Of a stretch of DNA of 64,000 nt, positions 8,803 to 19,200 are shown in pieces. The first letter of the stretch is position 1, and every line of letters starts with the position of its first letter. The stretch lies in contig NZ_CP163520.1 of NCBI RefSeq assembly GCF_041080675.1, positions 7,531,501 to 7,595,500 of the forward strand. Direction: 5' to 3'. The notes under the pieces are model-generated. The model did not search any database, was not told the DNA's origin, and worked only from the letters and a program-made list of their open reading frames with translations. This DNA comes from Streptomyces sp. cg36. Lineage in GTDB: Bacteria; Actinomycetota; Actinomycetes; Streptomycetales; Streptomycetaceae. The position numbers and the translations under genes are program-made.

Positions 8803-8831
8803 TTGACGCTTATCGAAGCCGTCAATACCTT
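8803..8831 (+). promoter_or_regulatory. Promoter with overlapping palindrome for the GH35 gene
   Basis: TTGACG (8803-8808) and TACCTT (8826-8831) are 17 bp apart, a good sigma-70-like -35/-10 pair. TTGACG and CGTCAA (8820-8825) form the arms of a 23-bp inverted repeat with 11 bp between them. A repressor bound there would cover the -35 element and spacer. Such placement is typical of LacI or GntR sugar regulators, but the protein is not identified. Confidence 0.5.
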
Positions 8832-8924
8832 GCGCAGCAGCGACGCGTGACATGCCGTGCGCCTCATGCGCCGCCGAGCGCCGCATGACCGCACACTCCG
8901 CCTGCCGTTTCCCAGGGAGTACGC

Positions 8925-11249
8925 ATGCACCGACGCACACTGCTGAGGGCCGCCGCGCTCAGCCCGCTCGCCGCGTTCGCCGTCTCCGGGGGACGGGCGT
9001 TCGCCGCCGGGCACACCTTCGGCTTCAGCCCGGACGGCGCCGACTTCGTCCTCGACGGCGCCGCCTTCCAGATCCGCGCCGGAGAGCTCCACCCCGCCCG
9101 TATCCCCGTTCCGTACTGGACGCACCGCATCCGCATGGCGAAGGCGCTGGGCCTCAACACCATCGCGCTCTATCTCATGTGGAACTACCTGGAGGAACGC
9201 CCGGGCGCCTTCGACCTGACCACCGACCGGCGCGACTTCGCCGCCTTCATCCGGCTGTGCGGGCAGGAGGGCATGTACGTACTGCTGCGGCCCGGCCCGT
9301 ACGTCTGCGCCGAGTGGGACCTCGGCGGTCTGCCGTCCTACCTGCTGGCCAAGCCGTCCGCCAGGCTGCGCGTCAACGCGGCCCAGGACCCGGACTACAT
9401 GGCGGCCGTCTCGCGCTACATCGCCGCGATCGCGCCGGTCGTGCGCCCGCTGATGGCAGCCAACGGCGGCCCCGTCCTGATGGTGCAGATCGAGAACGAG
9501 TACGGCTCGTACGGGAGCGACAGCGCCTATCTCGAGGCGCTGCGGCAACTGTGGCTGGCGGCGGGGATCGAGGGGCCGTTCTACACCCAGGACGGGCTCG
9601 GCCAGGTCACGGCCAACCACACCAACGTCACCGGCGGCGCCATCGGGCTCAGCGGCGGCACCTCGGCGGACATCAAGCGCTGCCGCACCGCGTTCCCGCG
9701 CGTCCCGGCCCTGTCGGGCGAGCTCTACCCCGGCTGGCTCACCCACTGGGGCGAAGCCACCTTCGCCGGGCTCGGCACCGATCTCACCACCTCTCTGCGG
9801 GAGTTGATGAACGCCCGGCAGTCGTTCAACCTGTACGTGGTGCACGGCGGCACCAACTTCGGCTACTGGGCCGGGGCGAACGCCAACGACGACGGCACCG
9901 GCTACACCCCGCACATCACCTCGTACGACTACGGCGCGCCCATCACCGAACAGGGGCGGCCCGCCCCGCGCTATCCCGCCTACCGCTCGCTCATCGGCTC
10001 CTACCCGGGGGTGACGCTGCCCCCGGTGCCCGATCCGGTCCCCACCCTGACCCGCACCGGAGGCGACGCCCCGACCCCCGTCGCGTACGCCTCGCTCTGG
10101 GACAACCTGCCCGACCCGCTCCCGGCCGCGCGGACCGTCACCCCGCAGCCGATGGAGGACCACGGGCAGAACTCCGGATTCCTGCTCCACCGCAAGACCC
10201 TCGCGGGATACACGGGGGCGACCCTCGACACCGGGCCGGTCCACGACTACGCCACGGTCTTCCTCGACGGGACCTACCGGGGCGCCCTGTCCCGCCCGGC
10301 CCTTCCCGCGCCCTACGCGACGCCGCTCAAGGCGACCACCGGCACCCGGCTGCCACTCGGCGCGGCGGGCGGCCGTCCCACCCTGGACATCCTGGTCGAG
10401 GGCATGGGGCGCATCAACTACGGCCATGGACTCGTCGACCGCAAGGGCCTCACCGGGCAGGTGTCCCTCGCCGACGCGGGCCCGCTGACCGGAGTGCTCA
10501 CCGAGTGGCAGACCTACGCCCTGCCCGTCGACGAGGCGTACGTCACCTCGCTGCGCCCGGTGATCAGCGACCCGGGCCGGGCCGGGATCTTCTTCCGGGC
10601 GACGGTGGACCTGGCCGGGACCGGAGACACCTACCTCGACATGTCCGGCTGGACCAAGGGCGTGGTCTGGGTCAACGGCCACAACCTCGGCCGGTACTGG
10701 TCCATCGGCCCGCAGCAGCGCCTGTACTGCCCGGCCCCTTGGCTCACCGTCGGGCGCAACGAGATCCTCGTACTCGATCTGCACCAACTCCGGCCGCAGC
10801 CCGTCCCGTTGGAGGCGGCGCCCACCGAACCCGCCCGTCTGCTGCTCAACCGCCGCAGCGGAAAGGCGGCCGACGTGCCCGACTGGTCCACCACGGCCGG
10901 TGCGCAACTCGTCCAGTGGACCCGCAACGGCGGCGCCAACCAGCAGTGGCGCACGACGCCGGTCGCGGACGGGATCCGCATCCTCGCCAATGTGAACTCC
11001 GGCCAGCTGATCGACATCCAGGGCAACGCCTCCGCCGACGGCACCCCCGTCATCCAGTGGCCCGCCCACGGCGGCGCCAACCAGCAGTGGCGCCAAGTGC
11101 CCGCGGGCGCCGGTTATGTGAAGCTCGTCAGCGTCAGCACCGGCAAGGTGCTGGGCGTGAGCGGCAACTCCACCGCCGACGGCGCGCGGCTCGTCGAGCA
11201 GACCGACACCGGGGACCCCAGCCAGCAGTGGCTGCCGTCCCCGGTCTGA
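8925..11249 (+). CDS. Secreted GH35 beta-galactosidase with ricin-type lectin domain
   Basis: A 774-residue protein. M-H-R-R-T-L-L-R-A-A-A starts a signal peptide with a twin-arginine look, cleaved near residue 28. The GH35 barrel carries R-P-G-P-Y-V-C-A-E-W, the acid/base Glu in I-E-N-E-Y-G (about 192) and the likely nucleophile in S-G-E-L-Y-P-G-W (about 266). Jelly-roll domains follow (W-T-K-G-V-V-W-V-N-G-H-N-L-G-R-Y-W). From about 635 a ricin-type lectin has three N-Q-Q-W or S-Q-Q-W repeats. It probably removes terminal beta-galactose from plant polysaccharide or glycans outside the cell, complementing the divergent GH27 enzyme. Confidence 0.93.
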   Translation: MHRRTLLRAAALSPLAAFAVSGGRAFAAGHTFGFSPDGADFVLDGAAFQIRAGELHPARIPVPYWTHRIRMAKALGLNTIALYLMWNYLEERPGAFDLTTDRRDFAAFIRLCGQEGMYVLLRPGPYVCAEWDLGGLPSYLLAKPSARLRVNAAQDPDYMAAVSRYIAAIAPVVRPLMAANGGPVLMVQIENEYGSYGSDSAYLEALRQLWLAAGIEGPFYTQDGLGQVTANHTNVTGGAIGLSGGTSADIKRCRTAFPRVPALSGELYPGWLTHWGEATFAGLGTDLTTSLRELMNARQSFNLYVVHGGTNFGYWAGANANDDGTGYTPHITSYDYGAPITEQGRPAPRYPAYRSLIGSYPGVTLPPVPDPVPTLTRTGGDAPTPVAYASLWDNLPDPLPAARTVTPQPMEDHGQNSGFLLHRKTLAGYTGATLDTGPVHDYATVFLDGTYRGALSRPALPAPYATPLKATTGTRLPLGAAGGRPTLDILVEGMGRINYGHGLVDRKGLTGQVSLADAGPLTGVLTEWQTYALPVDEAYVTSLRPVISDPGRAGIFFRATVDLAGTGDTYLDMSGWTKGVVWVNGHNLGRYWSIGPQQRLYCPAPWLTVGRNEILVLDLHQLRPQPVPLEAAPTEPARLLLNRRSGKAADVPDWSTTAGAQLVQWTRNGGANQQWRTTPVADGIRILANVNSGQLIDIQGNASADGTPVIQWPAHGGANQQWRQVPAGAGYVKLVSVSTGKVLGVSGNSTADGARLVEQTDTGDPSQQWLPSPV

Positions 11250-11262
11250 ACACCCGGCCCGC

Positions 11263-11297
11263 CGTGCGGCCACCTGCCCGAACCCGGTGGCCGCACG
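11263..11297. terminator. Bidirectional hairpin terminator
   Basis: A perfect 12-bp stem, CGTGCGGCCACC with GGTGGCCGCACG, and an 11-base loop lie between the convergent stops of the GH35 and ABC-F genes. There is no U-tract, as is usual in Streptomyces. Confidence 0.6.
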
Positions 11298-11316
11298 CCC
11301 GCCCCACGCCACGGCG

Positions 11317-12921
<1,605 letters not shown>

Positions 12922-13123
12922 GGGGTGACGCTCCGAAAAAGCAAAAGGACACACTTCTGGCGTGGAAGCGGGTCCTCGGCTAGGAAATTCGGGGCGTTGA
13001 CATGTTCGCCAGGCTAACGGGCGGGCGGGCGGGACCGCATGCGCTTTTTCGCCGGACGACCGGACGGCTCACCGGTCCACCAGCCCGACGGCCGGTCGGG
13101 GGGACAGCCGTGCGCCGCACCGC

Positions 13124-13540
13124 TCAGGCGCCGCGTCCGGAGTCGATGATGTGCTCGGCGAGCTCGCGGGACGCGGCGGCGGCCCGGCTGTCGGGACGGG
13201 TCGCACCGGCGGCGAGCAGCCCGTCCACGACCATCAGCAGCTGATCGGCGGCGAACTCCGGCCGTGCGTGCCCGAGCGCGCCGAACTCGTCGGCGAACAG
13301 GCCGTGGACCACGCGCCGGTAGTCCCGGGTGACCGCGTGTCCCGGGTGGTCCGGGTCGGCGAGCGCGAGGTCGGCGGCGAGGTAGCGGCAGCCGTGGAAC
13401 TCCGGCTCGGACGCGGTGCGGCCGAGCCGGTCGACCACCGCGAGCAGCCGGGCGCGCGGATCGGTGCCCGCCGCTGCCATGGTCGCGCGGTACTGCTCCG
13501 CGTCCTCGGCGGTGCTGCGGCGCAGCATCTCGGCGCAAGA
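13124..13540 (-). pseudogene. TetR-family regulator remnant lacking the DNA-binding domain
   Basis: About 139 codons encode a typical TetR C-terminal ligand-binding half: S-C-A-E-M-L-R-R-S-T-A-E-D-A-E, then L-L-A-V-V-D-R-L-G and F-H-G-C-R-Y-L-A-A-D-L-A-L-A. It ends with a complete C-terminus. Upstream in the same frame the translation becomes Pro/Arg-rich with no helix-turn-helix, and then enters the acyltransferase gene out of frame. No other frame supplies the missing 45-50 residues. The likely cause is a deletion that removed the promoter and N-terminal half. An ATG at 13528 could still give a 134-residue peptide. The intact operator-like array at 14398-14425 may be its former target. Confidence 0.7.
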
Positions 13541-13649
13541 CCGCCGGGGAGGTCCCGCTGGCCTCGGAGTCCGGCACGGCGTGACTCCCGGGGCCGGATT
13601 CCGGCCGTGCCCGGCCCGGAGCGCGTGCCCCGCGACGGGGGCGAGGGGT

Positions 13650-14312
13650 TCAGGCCGCCCGGGGGAGGGCCGGTTCCGTGACGGCGTGGGCCGCGGTCCG
13701 CCACGCGGCGCTGACGGCCCGGTGGGCCCGGTCGGTGGCGGCGGGAACGTCGAGCGGGAGCCGCAGCGGGGCCCCGATGTGGACATGGAGACGGGGGCGG
13801 CGCAGCGGGGCGCTCATGAGTCCGGCGAGCTGCTTGGCGCGTCCGCCGGAGGTGATCCTGCGGGCACCGGCCTGGCCCAGTGGGACGACCGGGGCGTCGG
13901 CCGCCGCCGCGAGCCGCGCCAGACCCGTACGGAAGGGGCGCGGGCCGGCCGGTGCGGCGTCCCTGCGGCGGGGGAGCCCGCCCTCCGCGTAGATCAGTAC
14001 GTGTCGGCCCCGGCCCAGGGCCTCGGCCGCCCGCGTGAGCGCGTCGGCCGCGCGTGCCGTGCCCCGGTGTACGGGGATGTACTCCTCCGCCGTCAGCGCG
14101 CGGGCCAGCAGGGGGACGCGCCACAGACCGGCGGTCGCCATCACGACGGGCCGGATGCCCACGCGGTGCAGGGCGGCGAGCACCACGGCGGGGTCGGCCA
14201 GGGAGTCGTGGTTGGCGGCGATGATGCTGCCGCCGGGGACCGCGTCGGGTTCGGTCGTGATCGTCAGACGTCCGAACAGGGGGATGAGCGACGCGGCGGT
14301 ACGGCTCAGCAT
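13650..14312 (-). CDS. 1-acyl-glycerol-3-phosphate acyltransferase family (PlsC-like)
   Basis: A 220-residue member of the PlsC/LPLAT family. The catalytic H-x4-D motif is seen as N-H-D-S-L-A-D-P near residue 34. The second block is P-V-H-R-G-T-A, and the usual E-G-T-R-S substrate motif appears as E-G-G-L-P-R-R near 109. It is somewhat shorter than typical PlsC and lacks an obvious N-terminal membrane helix, so it may acylate a lipid other than lysophosphatidate. The gene follows a three-half-site operator and precedes the TetR remnant on the same strand. Confidence 0.83.
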   Translation of the reverse strand: MLSRTAASLIPLFGRLTITTEPDAVPGGSIIAANHDSLADPAVVLAALHRVGIRPVVMATAGLWRVPLLARALTAEEYIPVHRGTARAADALTRAAEALGRGRHVLIYAEGGLPRRRDAAPAGPRPFRTGLARLAAAADAPVVPLGQAGARRITSGGRAKQLAGLMSAPLRRPRLHVHIGAPLRLPLDVPAATDRAHRAVSAAWRTAAHAVTEPALPRAA

Positions 14313-14397
14313 GACGGCCTCTCGGAGGAGCGGTTCGGCGGCGGGCCCGCGGTGGGCGGGGCCGTCCTCATGATGGGCGGGGGCCGCGGGCCGGGGC

Positions 14398-14425
14398 CTG
14401 AGTCCGGATACTCAGTCCGCTGAGT
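14398..14425. promoter_or_regulatory. Three-half-site operator array (CTGAGT/ACTCAG)
   Basis: Three half-sites alternate in orientation: CTGAGT (14398-14403), ACTCAG (14410-14415) and CTGAGT (14420-14425), with spacers CCGGAT and TCCG. Each adjacent pair forms an inverted repeat. The array lies 86 bp upstream of the acyltransferase start and in the leader of the PAP2 gene. TetR proteins commonly bind such palindromes. With the nearby TetR gene truncated, the site may be unoccupied or used by a paralogue. Confidence 0.55.
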
Positions 14426-14760
14426 GGGGTGCCTACCGTTGCCGGGATTCGTTACGTCCACGGAACTCGTCGCCAACGGGCGGGGAGCGGCGCCGTCGTC
14501 GCGCGTCCGGGAGCTCACCGGCGCCGAGTACAGGAGTCCTTGAGTGTGAGTCGAGTGCATGACAGGCCGGTCCCCGTACCACCCGTACCAGGGCCCTCTT
14601 CGCGCCACTCCGATAACATCATCAGACTCACCGTGGCAGACGTGGTCGGCCGTTCTTCACTGGAAAGCCATGCCAACTCGCGTGAAAGGTGAGCCATTCA
14701 ACTGAATCCTAACAAATCGGCCCAAAATTGACTTTCATATCGACGAGAATATTTTCACGA
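14426..14760. other. Leader region upstream of the PAP2 gene, no gene seen
   Basis: About 335 bp between the operator array and the PAP2 start. The last 60 bp are AT-rich for this genome, and TTGACT at 14728-14733 could be a -35 element, but no good -10 lies at the right spacing. Short ORFs here have no family signature. Confidence 0.4.
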
Positions 14761-16170
14761 ATGCGCTGGAGGAATCTTTTCGCCGCGTGGCGTCAGCCGC
14801 GGGCGTTGTTGTGGACCGCCGCGGGCGTCGCCGTCCTGGGATTTCTCATCGCTCTGGAAATCACCGCACGGCATTACGACATGCCGGGGCCGATCACCAG
14901 TCAGGCGCAGGAAATCGTCCTCACCCCGCGTTCGGGACCGCTGCTCTATGCCGGCCTGGCGTTGATGATGGTGGTGCTCACCTGGCGGGAACGGTTCATC
15001 GCCCTGGGGGCCGCGGTCGGAATCGATCTCGTGTTCCTGCTGGTGCGGCTGATCATCGGGGCCGGGCCGAACCTCGGCAACGGCGCCCTGTGGGTGATCC
15101 TTGGCTGCGCGGTCCTCGCGGTCACACGCCGTACCGGCTCGGAGCGCGCCCTGCTGCTGAAGGGCGTGGCGCTCGGGCTGCTGCTGGTGGCCGGGCACAA
15201 GACCGGTGACACCTGGCTGCTGATCACCTCGAAGACCCGCCCGGAGGTGCTCGACCAGTACGTGGCGACCGCCGACCACGCGCTCGGCAACCCCTCGTGG
15301 CTGATGGGCCGGGCCGTCGAGGCCACCGGCCCGGTCGGCGCCCAGATCCTGCACGTCGTCTACGGTCAGCTGCCGCTGGCGGCGGCCCTCGTCGCGCTGT
15401 ACCAGCTGCGCAACGTGGCGGCCGAGCGGCGCTTCCCCGGCCACCACCTGGTGCGCACCTTCCTGGTCATCGGCCTCCTCGGCCCCGCCGTGTACATGAT
15501 CTTCCCGGTGGTCGGCCCGATCTTCACCTTCGGTGACGGCGCCTTCGGCACCGGCGGCGGCCACTGGGCGCTGGCCCACATCTGGCCGGACACGGTGCCC
15601 TCGCTCGGCACCCCGCACGCGATGCTCTACGACGACATCACCCCGCGCAACTGCATGCCCAGCCTGCACACCGCGTGGGCCACCGCGCTGTTCATCCACT
15701 CCCGCAAGGGATCGCGGGTCATGCGGTACGCGGGCACGTTCTGGCTGGTCGCCACGCTCAGCGCGACGCTGGGATTCGGCTACCACTACGGCGCGGACCT
15801 CATCGCCGGTGTCGTGTTCGTGCTCACGATCGAGGCGGCCATGCGCTCCTTCGACCGGGGCTGGAACCGGCAGGGAACGCGGCTCGTCCTTCACGGCGCC
15901 ACGGTTTTCACGGCGCTCCTGCTGGCCTACCGCTATCTGTCGGTGGAAATGGCCGACCACCCGTGGGTGTTCGGCCCGCTCCTCCTGCTCGCCATGGGTT
16001 CGGTGATCCACGCATACGTACGGACCACCAAGCGGTGGGACGCGGAAGCCGCGGCCGTGCGGGATCCGGAACCGAAGGTTCTGCCGACTCAGCGGACGTC
16101 CGGTGCCGATGGCGCCGGCCAGTCCGACACCGCGCTCGTGGGAGCCCCGGCCACCCCGCCGACTTCCTGA
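14761..16170 (+). CDS. PAP2-family phosphatase-like integral membrane protein
   Basis: About 469 residues, starting M-R-W-R-N-L-F-A-A-W-R-Q. Roughly ten hydrophobic segments are visible. The second half holds the phosphatidic acid phosphatase type 2 signature: P-S-L-H-T-A-W near 300 and G-F-G-Y-H-Y-G-A-D-L-I-A-G near 340, with the catalytic His residues and Asp. The first motif (K-x6-R-P) may be K-T-G-D-T-W and following residues. Such proteins dephosphorylate lipids or act as inositolphosphotransferases at the membrane. The ATG at 14761 is preferred; an in-frame TTG at 14728 would add 11 residues. The last 50 residues are a polar cytoplasmic tail. Confidence 0.82.
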   Translation: MRWRNLFAAWRQPRALLWTAAGVAVLGFLIALEITARHYDMPGPITSQAQEIVLTPRSGPLLYAGLALMMVVLTWRERFIALGAAVGIDLVFLLVRLIIGAGPNLGNGALWVILGCAVLAVTRRTGSERALLLKGVALGLLLVAGHKTGDTWLLITSKTRPEVLDQYVATADHALGNPSWLMGRAVEATGPVGAQILHVVYGQLPLAAALVALYQLRNVAAERRFPGHHLVRTFLVIGLLGPAVYMIFPVVGPIFTFGDGAFGTGGGHWALAHIWPDTVPSLGTPHAMLYDDITPRNCMPSLHTAWATALFIHSRKGSRVMRYAGTFWLVATLSATLGFGYHYGADLIAGVVFVLTIEAAMRSFDRGWNRQGTRLVLHGATVFTALLLAYRYLSVEMADHPWVFGPLLLLAMGSVIHAYVRTTKRWDAEAAAVRDPEPKVLPTQRTSGADGAGQSDTALVGAPATPPTS

Positions 16171-16192
16171 GCGGCTGCCCGGCGCACGCGCG

Positions 16193-16229
16193 CGATGCCC
16201 GCCCCCGAGTCGTATGGGGGCGGGCATCG
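16193..16229. terminator. Bidirectional hairpin terminator
   Basis: A 14-bp perfect stem (left arm CGATGCCCGCCCCC) with a nine-base loop lies between the convergent ends of the PAP2 gene and the RHS gene. Confidence 0.65.
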
Positions 16230-16256
16230 GCGTTCCGGTCGTCCTCGTGCCGTTGG

Positions 16257-19200
16257 CTAGAACAGCCCGGGGATGTGGAAGTTGAGCCAGTACAGGCGTG
16301 ACTGGGTCATGGGCGGACTGATGTAGTTGCGGAAGTTCTGCCCCATCTGCCACCAGGTGTTGTCGGCCTGTCCCAGCACCTTCACGGCGAACACCGTGCC
16401 GAGGTTGGAGCCCTCGGAGACACCGCGCTGGGTCATGTAGAGCTTGCCGTTCTTCTCGGACGTCGTGAAGGTGATCACCGAGCCCGGGTCGTCGAAGTAG
16501 TTCTCGGAGATGACGGTGAAGCTGGTGGACGTCTTGTCGACGTGCACCCGGACCAGCCCGTTGCCGCCCAGGATCATGCCCACCCCGCCGGGGGTGTCCT
16601 TACCCGGGAAGAGCCGGCAGACCGCGCCCTCGGTGAAGCTGGAACAGCCCTCGACCGGGAACGGGAAGAACGTCTGCGGACTCTGCTGGAAGGTCGACAT
16701 CAGCTTCTCGGGACTGCCCCACTTGCTCGAACCGACCTCCTCGACATGGGTGTAGGCGTGCTTGATCGGCAGGATCTTGTTGCTCTTGGGCAGCGGCGGG
16801 TCGTCGTCCGTGGCGGGCCTGGGATCCGGCGCCCACGGCCCCGGCCCCCGGTCGTGCGGCCCCGAGGACGGCTTCTTGACGCAGAACGGGCACGGGTCGG
16901 GTTTGGGCTTCGGCTTGCAGTACGGGCACGGGTTGTACGGCCCGAACACCTTCTTCACCGGGACCGTGCTGTACAGGACGGTCTTGCCGTCGTCGCTGTA
17001 GCAGGCGCTGTTGGTGCAGCCGGGGCCGCTGTGCGTCCACACCGAGTCGGGGTTGTCGACCGAGCAGCCGTCGCAGAAGGTGCCGTCGGGGTCGCTGCCG
17101 TTGACGGGGTTGTTGTCGCTGTAGGCGTACCCGTTCCACTGCTGCGGGGCGTTGGGGTCGAGCAGCGGGTCGGCGCTGATGAAGCGGCCGGTGGACGGCT
17201 GGTACTGGCGGGCGCCGAGCAGCGTGAGCCCGGTCGCCGTGTCCTTCTGGCCGCCCACGAAGCCCTTGTCGCCGGGCCAGGAGGCGGGCGCCGCGCCGCG
17301 CGGGTTGCCGAACGGGTCCAGCGCCTGCCGGGTGACCCCGCCACCGGCCAGGTCGACGGTGAGGTTGGCGCTGCCGTGGTGGTCGGCGATCTGCACGGCG
17401 AACGCGCCGGCCGCCGTGCCCGCCCCGGTCCGCACCACCGTCATCCCGCCGGGCACCGGGTAGGACCGCACCCCGGTCCTGGCACCCGTCGCCCGGTCGA
17501 CGTTGAGCTCGTCGGCGCCCAGGTTGAGGGTGGTGGTGGCGGGGCCGCGCCGCAGGAGCAGTTTGCCCTCCGTGTCGTAGAGATACGTGGTGGTGGTGTC
17601 CGGGACGGTCCACTTCTGGCCGGCGGGCACCGCCAGGAGGCAGTCGCCGAGGGCCAGCTTGGTCCCGTCGGCGGTGGCGCCGCCGGGCACCGTCAGACAG
17701 CGCGCGGCGACCGTGTTGTAGAGCGTGCCGTCGGTGCGGCGCGTCCAGGTCTGCGCGGCCGTCCCGTCGCAGGGCCGCAGCCGCACGGGCGCGCCCGGCA
17801 GGGTGCCGATCGCGGTGACGCACTTGCCGGCGGTGGTGAGCCGGTCGCCGGTGGCGCTGTACTTCTGGGTGGCGGCCGAGTCGTCGCACGTGGCGAGGGT
17901 CAGGGCGGTGTCGTCGGCGGTGGCCGCGCCGTCCGTGCCCAGGCACTTGCCGAGGCCGCTGCGGATGGGGGCGGAGGTGGTCGTCGAGGCCGGTTTGCCC
18001 TCGCTGTTCCAGGTCAGGACGCTGGTCCCGGCGCGGCCGTCCTGGTAGGAGGTGGTGTTGCCGCCCGCGTCGTACTGGTAGAGGTCGGTCGTGGTGGCCG
18101 GGCCGGTCTTCGCCGCCGCCGAGAGCAGGGCGTGCGGGCCGCCGGTGCCGCCGCCGGTGCCGGGCGCGGCGGTGGGCGCGTTGCGCGTGCCGGGGGTGCC
18201 GAACGCCTGGGTCACCGTCACGTCCTTGGCGGTGTCGCCCGCCGGGTCGTGCTTGACCAGCTTGGTGCGGTTGCCGGTGACGTCGTAGCCGTACTCCTGC
18301 CAGTAGGCGGCCGGGCCGCCCACGGTGGCCGCCGAGGGCTGGGCGGTGGTGCAGCGCCCCTGGTCCGGCGTCCGGTGCTCGCTGTCGGCGGGCAGGGTCA
18401 GCCCCTTGGTGTCCGTCCAGGCTGAGGTGAGCCGGCTGAACGCGTCGTACGCGAAGCACTGACGGTCCGTCAGCGCCGGTTTGTTGTCGGGCACGTTGGT
18501 GATCGAGGTGATCCGGCCGGACGGGTCGTAGGTGTATCCGGTCTGCTGGAGGGCTCCGGTCCCCGAGGTCTGCTGGTCGACGTACTGTGCCCGGACGCGC
18601 CCGGTGGCCTGGTCGTAGTCGGTGGTGGAGACGACCTGCTTGCCCCACGGGTTGACGGTCGAGCGGACGGTCCGCCCGAACGCGTCGTACTCGCTCTGCA
18701 CGTCGTACGTGGTGGCGCCCATGTAGCGGAACATCTGGCCGTAGTCGTTGAGCGCGTACGCGATGTCGTCCATCGGCAGTCCGCCGACGGCCGGCAGGAC
18801 CATGCCGGAGGCCGTGCCGGTGAGCGGGTCGTAGGAGGTGGTGGTGGAGTAGCTGAAGGTGGTGCCGGGCTCCTGGCCGACGTCGCCGCCGGGCAGTGTC
18901 AGGGTGCTGCCGGTGGGCCGGTAGGCGTCGTCGTAGCCGTCGACGGTGGTGGTGTAGGCGCTGCCGCCCTCACCGCCCGTGTAGCGGGTGGAGCCGGCGG
19001 GCTTGCCGCGGCCGTCGGGGACGGTGTCGTAGGACCAGGCCGCCAGCCGGTGCGCCGGGTCGGCGCTCTCCTCGTACAGCCCGGTCCGCCGCCCGAGCAG
19101 GTCGTAGGTGTACTTGAGGGTCTTGCCCCGGGCGTCGGTGCCGCTGGCGAGGTGGCCCGCCGCGTCCCAGGTCTGGCTGGTGGCGCCCTTGTCCGGCTCC

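Noticed and set aside
12922..13010. A ribosome-mediated attenuator upstream of the ABC-F gene
   Set aside because: Some ABC-F resistance genes have one, but I could not find a leader peptide with its own ribosome site together with competing hairpins in this short stretch.
13546..13786. In-frame upstream extension of the TetR remnant
   Set aside because: The translation is Pro/Arg-rich without a helix-turn-helix and overlaps the acyltransferase gene out of frame, so it is not the missing TetR N-terminus.
14429..14692. A possible 87-codon gene upstream of the PAP2 gene
   Set aside because: Low coding character and no motif; more likely promoter or leader sequence.
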